From contig JABANN010000316.1 in the NCBI GenBank assembly GCA_013115125.1, positions 1 to 40,025 on the forward strand: DNA of 40,025 nucleotides, read 5' to 3'. Numbering within the stretch: position 1 is the stretch's first letter; the number at the start of each line of letters is the position of its first letter. The notes beneath the pieces were generated by a model. It was not told where the DNA came from and searched no databases. It saw nothing but the letters and a program-made list of their open reading frames with translations. The position numbers and the translations under genes are program-made. The DNA comes from Perkinsus olseni. Taxonomy: Eukaryota; Perkinsozoa; Perkinsida. Shown here piece by piece: positions 29,846-40,025 of this stretch.

Positions 29846-31241
29846 TGGCTATGATCATGATCATAATCATCATCAGGTTTGTTGACGTTTTTTCCTCCTA
29901 TTGGTCGTCCTTTGCGTAGTTGATGTCCGCTGTCGCATCCGTACAGTTGGAAAATCCATCGTCATCATCAACAACATCATCAAATTGGACGCCCTCAAGA
30001 AGTAAAGATGAAGTTCAACAGTTCAACAGCCTTTCATCGACAACAGTGACGCTGACAGCGCCTCGGGATGTAATATGACGAGCAGAGATCGACCTAAGAT
30101 TATCGGAAATTCTTGGTAGTTGTTTTATACTCGGAGGGAAAGCGATGTTATACTCGATGTTTTAATATCGATTTTTCGTGAAAAAATAGCGTAAATTTTC
30201 AAGTTTAGTCCGTCACCAGAGTCGACCTAAGATTCTCGCGAAAAATTTCGGTGTTCGTTTGATAATTGGAGGGGAAGTTATTCCCCTCCGCGAAATTTAA
30301 CGGATTCTTTTTGGGGGAGGAAAGGAAATTCTCGCGAGATTTCGAGTATTTTCGGCATAATTTTGCCTGCTGAAATTCATGAGAATGACGCATCTTTGCG
30401 CACATTAAAGATTCCTTATTACAGGTCTTGATGATATCGGAAAATTATCGAGACACTTTTGGCTACTTTCCGGGCTGAGGGTTTTCTGGAAAGTTTCGCC
30501 TCGCATTCAGAAAAAGTGTGATATCTTTGCGCACAGCGAAGATTTTTTCTTGTGCAGGTTTTAAATTCACAGCTTGATCGTCTATGGAGTATGCTGACTG
30601 AGCACAACGGACAGCTTGCTGATGTTTGGATTTATTCAGCAGAGTATCCGGGGGCGCGGCCGACCGCACTGCCAGCTCATAAGTAATCGAAAGGTCCCCG
30701 GTTCGATTCCCTCAGACGTCGTTTCTAGGTGCATTTTAGCGGCTGCTTGCCCGGCGTTAATTAGAAAAATAAATCCGCGACGAACTAGTAGCTGTACTAC
30801 TGCTGATTCTGCTTCTGAAGAAATCGATGGAGCGAAAAAAAGGGAAAATCCCGAAGAAACGGTCGGAGTTCGGCGACTCGATTTTGCAGAGGTTGCCCCG
30901 ACCTGGGCTGTGATGTCCTTGCTGAGGTGAAAGATACGCGGCGGAGCGAAGCGATTCATGTTTGGTAATTTTAGGTATATTTATGGTCAGACTGTTGAAG
31001 TAGAATCTGGGAGGTTGAGCGTGCTCTACACGCTTGCGAAAGATATGCAGTGCCAGGGTTTGGAGAATGACTGTCTGGAAAAAATGGGGAATTTACGAAA
31101 AAATTCGGTAATAAGCGGAGAAAAATTTCCTTTTTTTTCCGGTCAGAGTTTTTCGCTTGAAGTGTTGAATGCTCGGAAAATTATTTTTCTGCGGAAAAAT
31201 TATGTTCGAAGGAATAATTTTTCGTGAATATCTTCTTTCAG
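29846..31241. other. Intergenic / 5' region of the CDPK gene
   Basis: It holds family A variants at about 30090 and 30224 (TCGACCTAAGATT), the family E word TTTGCGCACAGCGAAGATTT (about 30528), a tRNA-like unit and family C GGAGCGAAGC (about 30943). Open stretches near 30830-30930 and 31000-31100 may be CDPK 5' exons, but I could not join them. Confidence 0.5.
30655..30726 (+). repeat. tRNA-like (SINE) segment
   Basis: GCCAGCTCATAAG (anticodon-loop-like, CAT) is followed by the B-box GGTCCCCGGTTCGATTCCC. The stems do not fold into a full tRNA. It resembles tRNA-Met-derived SINE heads and the tRNA-like segments in VPS41 introns. Confidence 0.6.
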
Positions 31242-35750
<4,509 letters not shown>

Positions 35751-36827
35751 GGAAATTTGCGGCGGCCAGATTTTCCTGGAATTAATATTTTTACTGTTGG
35801 GGAATTTTCGCGATCTTCATTCTGCATAAGTTCGCTCTTGATGTAAAAGATGTGGGCATCCAGAGTTCTATTCCGGCGAGAGGCGTTTTTCGGCACCCAA
35901 AAAATACGTCCGGAGAAGATATTCTTTTTCCAATTTATTAGGAATTTGTGCATCTACCAGAGGCACGCCGAGAAGCAGCGTCGTCACCCTTCGGCCGAGT
36001 CAGCGATCGACATCCGCGGAGGGAGAACCAGTCCAGGTGATAGAGGGGAGGGTACAGGAAGGGGGTTTAGGGTTTATTTTTTATCAGCAATTCTTGAGGA
36101 GAATGCGGACGTGGCCCGTGTTTTACCCGCTGTATGGCTCCCTTGGGCTGCTTCCGTCCTACGAGGATTATAATTATGATTGTTAATGCCATACCACAAC
36201 TTCACCAAATCGCGTTTGCTGTTGATCTCATACCGCACCTCTCCCAGATCCCAGTTGCTATTTTCAATATTTGCTATGTTTCTCCTATTCCTACAACAAT
36301 GTTATCTATCAGTCTCTGAGCGGCAGATTCGCAAATCGATCAGTCGGGCGAGCGCGGTTTGCTTCACCCTGGCTGCGTTTATTCCTGCTAGCCAGAGACT
36401 TGTTTCTGTTCATTTGTATTTAGCGAAGCGAAGCGGTGAATGTTTGCATATTTTCGTACGGGAATTGTTTGGGTCGTCTGTTGTTCGGATCCGTCACGCG
36501 CCACGAAATTATCGAGGCGCGTCGCTAGTTCAGCGATTATTGTGGCCGTTACTTGACTTGGCCAGATTGCTTGAAGGTGCATCATCGCCGTACCACTCCT
36601 TCGCGAACTTTCGGTTTGTAGTGATAGTAGTCTACCGTGTATCATTCTCGGATTATGTTATTCTTCTTTATTCGAGTTGCGAAAAAGTTGGTATCAGAGA
36701 GGATGTACAGTAGTCTTAGTGAGGAAAGGAAAAGGCGAATTTACTTTGAGTTTGTTAATAGTGCGAGGTCGACCCGTGCTTTTCACGGAAAAAAAGATAC
36801 GCACGGCGGTGACAGTGCAACCCCATT
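35751..36827 (+). other. Unresolved region, possible 5' exons of the next gene
   Basis: Open stretches at 35850-36040 and 36110-36170 (reading FYPLYGSLGLLPSYEDY in one frame) may be exons. A family B copy (ACGCGCCACGAAATTATCG) lies at about 36496. I cannot assemble a consistent gene. Confidence 0.4.
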
Positions 36828-37217
36828 ATGGTGTCTGCTGCCACTGCTGTGCTCGATCAGGTTATGGGGGTAATGTCCACTCCTTGGCGTCATTCAGAGG
36901 AAAGTTGTGAGAATTTTGGTATGACTGCGCCGCCGTCTCTGCCGATCGATGCGACCTCCCCAGCAGCGGAAGATTCTCCGACTGAAGTTCTTCTGAGGGG
37001 ATTGCGAATTCACGAGAAAACCGGGGACATGACACCGGCCGCGGCCTTGGCGTTCTCTCATCATGAAGGCTTTGAAGCGGCAGATGGATCGACCACTCCG
37101 GTGATGATAGCGACGCCGAGAGTGATGGGAAATGATGGCGAGAAGCTGGGTGGGAGTGGTTGTCGAGGGCCAGCGAAGAGGATCACCAGGATTCACAGCA
37201 TACCGTCAGAATCGTAG
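36828..37217 (+). CDS. C-terminal exon of an unidentified protein
   Basis: The open frame ends at TAG 37217; its last 100 residues are low in hydrophobics (PPSLPIDATSPAAEDSP, EVLLRGLRIHEKTGD, TPAAALAFSHHEGFEAADG) and end SKR-like basic (GPAKRITRIHSIPSES). A CATTCAG acceptor near 36896 may be the true exon start. The family is not recognised. Confidence 0.45.
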   Translation: MVSAATAVLDQVMGVMSTPWRHSEESCENFGMTAPPSLPIDATSPAAEDSPTEVLLRGLRIHEKTGDMTPAAALAFSHHEGFEAADGSTTPVMIATPRVMGNDGEKLGGSGCRGPAKRITRIHSIPSES

Positions 37218-37725
37218 TAAAGGGTGGAAAAGGGGGAATTTTCGGGGAATTTTTTGAATTTTTTTGGGCGAATTTTAGGAAAATTTTGTTGGTATGGGCA
37301 GAGTAGGAGGAGGAAGTTTATTCCTCTTTCACAGTGAATTTTCGTGCTGTTTTTATGATTTGTTACCTCGCTTAGGAAACGGGGTTCGTCCGAATTTTGG
37401 AAAGGAGATTTTGGGGAGTTTTGGATTTTCGTCAAAATCGTTGCATATTATTGTAGAGATGAGTAGACGAGGAGCGTTCGGTTCCCGCGAAGGGGGTGGA
37501 GTTTTACGCTTTTTTGCCGTTTTTCATGATTTTTTAAATCGATCCCAAGAAGGGGACCGGGAAAAAATAGATTTTTCCTTGGTCATGCTGAATATTTTGG
37601 TGATCTGCCGAAAAATTTATGGGCGTGTCACTACGTGATGGCACTGCGTCGGTTGTCTAATGTGTGTCGGATATTATGGAAACCGGCCGGGAATATTCCG
37701 AAAATTTTCCGGAAATTTTCGAAAG

Positions 37726-38888
37726 GTGGGAAATCTCTCTAAGAGTAGCTTTTCCTACAAGTAAGAAAATTTTGGCCGAACAAGGGGTATAATCGTGCGT
37801 GAATTATTCCGATTATTCAGATATCATGTCTATCAAGCACCCATGTTCCACCAATTAGTGTTAAAACCGTTTTATCAGCGGCATCCGATTTCAAATGTCG
37901 TGATGGGATTGGTCATGGGAACCTCGACGTAATAAAGGAGGGAATCTTAGGTCGATCATTGTAATTGACGGATATTTAGATACGCTCGTAGTAGCATCGA
38001 GGAGGGGGTTGGTAGACTTATTCGGGCATCTCATCTTCACACTGGCGGATTCATTTTGATACCGAATCCAAAATTTCATGAAGACCCGTCGATTGTTGCG
38101 GCCCTTGCTAAGAATTTACGGCGAGGAAGAGGTAGTGACTTCGGGAGGGTTTGGGAATTTCGTGGCGCGTGAAGGTGATACGGCTGGAAACCGTGCGCTT
38201 TTTTCTAAAGGGAAAATGGGCTGCTGGCATTTGTTGATGCGGTCTGATTTGTTTTGTGGAAAATTTCCCTTTTTCACAATTTTTTGGAAATTTATCGGAG
38301 AAATTTTTGCTGTTTTCTTCCGAGGAAATGCCTCCAGTAGCGATTAAGCAAGTGGGATATTTCAGTGAAAATGTACAGGGTATTTTTTATCGAAAATGAT
38401 TGCTATTTGTTTTTTTGGAAATTTCGGCGGAAATCGGGAAAATAAATTCACGTTGTGATCAGGTTTCGGCTCAGCGTCTTTTCGTTTTGTTGTCTGGTGG
38501 ATTCCCGAGAGCCTTTGGCACTTCGTCGAGGAGTGGGTCGGCCGAACGCTCAGCGAAGGGAGGCAGGAGGATTATGGAGATAATTGTGGTAGTATCTTTC
38601 GGCCTTATGAAGATACTTCTTCTCGATGTTGTGACAAATATTTTGCGTATATTGAGATTTGAATTTCGTGGCGAGCAGCCGTTAATGAAATATTCTCCTT
38701 CTAGGTACCCGAGGTTTATCAGGCCACTCAGGGGGTTACGAGGTGCGTCTGTGGCGATTATTTTATTATTTTTACGATTTTTCTATCAGTTTGTCGACAT
38801 TAATTCATTCGAGGACCTCCACACACCGATGGGCTCGCCCGGGGATTTCCGGTTCAGCGATGTTCCTAAGCCGTGTGAGGAAGAGTAG
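37726..38888 (+). CDS. Unidentified spliced gene, six exons resolved
   Basis: Exons 37726-37760 (start unsure), 37821-37928, 37980-38131, 38463-38588, 38705-38742 and 38790-38888 join in phase and end at TAG. The product reads YHVYQAPMFHQLVLKPFYQ, NVVMGLVMGTSTYARSS, IEEGVGRLIRASHLHTGG, FVVWWIPESLWHFVEEW and FEDLHTPMGSPGDFRF. I do not recognise the family; the aromatic-rich WW..ESLW block may help a search. A possible start with a mitochondrial-type leader (MALRRLSNVCRILW, about 37637) could not be joined cleanly. Three introns carry families A and/or B. Confidence 0.62.
37929..37979 (+). other. 51-nt intron with family A, acceptor TTTAG|ATACG
   Basis: GTAATAAAGGAGGGAATCTTAGG..., ending GATATTTAG; the exon begins ATACGC. 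It repeats the AG|ATAC exon start seen at other family A introns. Confidence 0.75.
38589..38704 (+). other. 116-nt intron carrying both family A-like and family B
   Basis: It starts GTAGTATCTTTCGG and has AAGATAC 17 nt on (a GTATCTT/AAGATAC hairpin), then TTGAATTTCGTGGCGAGCAG at about 38661-38680 and the acceptor CCTTCTAG. Two families appear to have landed in one intron. Confidence 0.65.
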
Positions 38889-39044
38889 TACTGGGAGAGT
38901 TGCGCATGGTGTGGTATCGAGCTGACTTTACATTCAGATCGGTAGTACCGATTCGGTACGTATGATAGACTATGATTAATAGATTGACTCGTTCGATCTG
39001 ATAGAAACTGGCAGCTCGCAACATCTTTGCTGTGCGCAAATCAG

Positions 39045-39391
39045 ATATCTTCATACCTATCGAGATTTGGATTCCCCCACGCATGTGGAGATGCTGCGGC
39101 ACTTGCTGGCTGAATGTCATCAGTTTTTGACGGATCTTTTGGGAGAAAATTTTGTTAGCGGAGCGAAGCTGAGCATGGGGTTCCATTATCCGGTCCGGAC
39201 GCAGTACTCAACGTTGCATATGCAGGTAGTAGCATGGGTATCTTAGGTTCATCATAGTGCTCCACGGACGCTTAAGATATCTTTGGTTGCTGATATTTTC
39301 CTAGTATTCTGCGGTTCATACGCAGTTGATGTTCATGAACAAGATTCCGAAATTCTGGCGTGGAACTACCGAGGAAAAGATACTCAGTTGA
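39045..39391 (+). CDS. HIT-like (HINT3-type) domain protein, partial
   Basis: Exons 39045-39225 and 39305-39391 join in phase and end at TGA. Blocks THVEMLRHLLAECHQFL, LSMGFHYPVRTQYSTLHMQ and FMNKIPKFW follow the order of HINT3/aprataxin-type HIT proteins (MGFH.PP.....HLHLHV). The histidine triad is degenerate (STLHMQ keeps one His), so nucleotide hydrolase activity is doubtful. The 5' exons are not resolved. The intron 39226-39304 starts GTAGTAGCATGG and holds GTATCTTAGGTTCATC. The 3' splice site before 39045 follows a family E word (ATCTTTGCTGTGCGCAAATC). Confidence 0.55.
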
Positions 39392-39545
39392 AACGTGAAT
39401 TAGTTACATGAATTGCCCTCATCTGACGGGCCTTCGATGAATAGTGCGACTACGAATGGGATTGAACTCGGATGGTGCGGTAGAAGGTTCAGTGTCTTAT
39501 CTGCTTCGCTGAATCGGATCTTCTTTTTCTCAAGATTCGAGTAAA

Positions 39546-40012
39546 TTCTGGTGATGTGGTGAGTCGGGACGGGCGAGGAGTGGCAGCTCGGCACGTCTTG
39601 GCGGTTCTGGAGAGGGACCCGATGCACTACGCTCGAGATAACATGCCGCTCAGGTGAGCTGAAAAAGATTTTTTTTCGGAGAAAAATCCGCAGATTTTTT
39701 CATGAGTGGCTGTAACACATTTAAGAAGTGAGAATTTCCTTTGGTCATTTCAGTGGTTTCAGCAAGAGTAAAAAACATGTCGTAACGTTTCTTGGCTGGA
39801 ATTTAATTACAGAATTTCTCCCATCCCTTCTCTGGGATTCTCTTCCGACGGACAGATACGAAGTGACGGAGAATATCAAAATGAATCTCCTCGCTGCTGC
39901 TGAGCTGGATTCCACCGGAGATTCCACCGTCGGGGGTTCCCAAGGGGAAGAGGCGAACCAGGGTGACCGGCGTCCGGGCTATCTATTCAACTGCATTGGA
40001 TTGGGACAGTAA
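39546..40012 (+). CDS. Unidentified C-terminal exons at the window edge
   Basis: A stretch reading RGVAARHVLAVLERDPMHYA ends at a CCGCTCAG|GTGAGC donor near 39653; a second open stretch from about 39760 (KHVVTFLGWNLITEFLPSLL) ends at TAA 40012. They may form one gene, possibly the 3' end of the HIT-like gene if its stop is spliced out. The family is not recognised. Confidence 0.4.
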
Positions 40013-40025
40013 GGTTAGCTAGGGA

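Noticed and set aside
36180-36713. A 177-aa plus-strand ORF
   Set aside because: It contains a family B word and hydrophobic low-information sequence; it looks like a chance frame across introns or intergenic DNA.

Overview
This is a protist nuclear window, most likely from an alveolate; a Perkinsus-like parasite is my best guess, not proven. The evidence is a calcium-dependent protein kinase (kinase plus EF-hands in one chain), divergent eukaryotic trafficking and splicing genes, a secreted pepsin-like protease, and many very short GT-AG introns. I saw no LTR retroelement or virus-like element, and no rRNA, true tRNA or CRISPR array. One 10-N assembly gap lies at about 19.36 kb. Gene names come from remembered family motifs; nothing was searched. 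Splice models were built by hand from reading frame, phase and GT-AG sites. Layout: 0.4-4.7 kb holds VPS41 (minus strand, 15 exons resolved, C-terminus beyond the left edge). 4.9-6.7 kb is an intronless ABCG half-transporter (minus). 7.6-8.8 kb is an intronless secreted aspartyl protease (plus). 8.80-9.04 kb is a hAT-type MITE with a perfect 8-bp target duplication. 9.4-10.3 kb is a three-exon secreted orphan (minus). About 10.4-21 kb is gene-poor and contains orphan ORFs, many perfect hairpins and a decayed Helitron helicase. From 21 kb to the right edge it is gene-dense again on the plus strand: a tiny protein with two KCPFS motifs, a Vti1-type SNARE, a 77-aa orphan, ESS2/DGCR14, a 67-aa orphan, a 16-exon CDPK, an unidentified spliced gene, a HIT-like protein and a last ORF. 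The main observation is that at least five short sequence families recur inside independently inferred introns of these unrelated genes. Family A is GTATCTTAGGTYGA or its complement. Family B is AATTTCGTGGCGC followed by AGTGACG or GCGGTCA. Family C is GCTTCGCTCCGC. Family D is tRNA-like (SINE) B-box sequence. Family E is TTTGCGCACAGCGAAGAT. Some introns of 46-60 nt are little more than one copy plus splice sites, and in several the motif itself supplies the 3' splice site. This resembles introners (mobile elements that create introns). Families A and B are missing from about 7-21 kb, where the intronless genes and transposon debris lie and where short perfect hairpins are common instead. The window therefore looks like two compartments with different insertion histories. 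Functionally the genes are housekeeping: VPS41 and Vti1 act in endolysosomal and vacuolar fusion, ESS2 in splicing, CDPK in calcium signalling and ABCG in export. The protease and the secreted orphan are candidate lineage-specific secreted factors.
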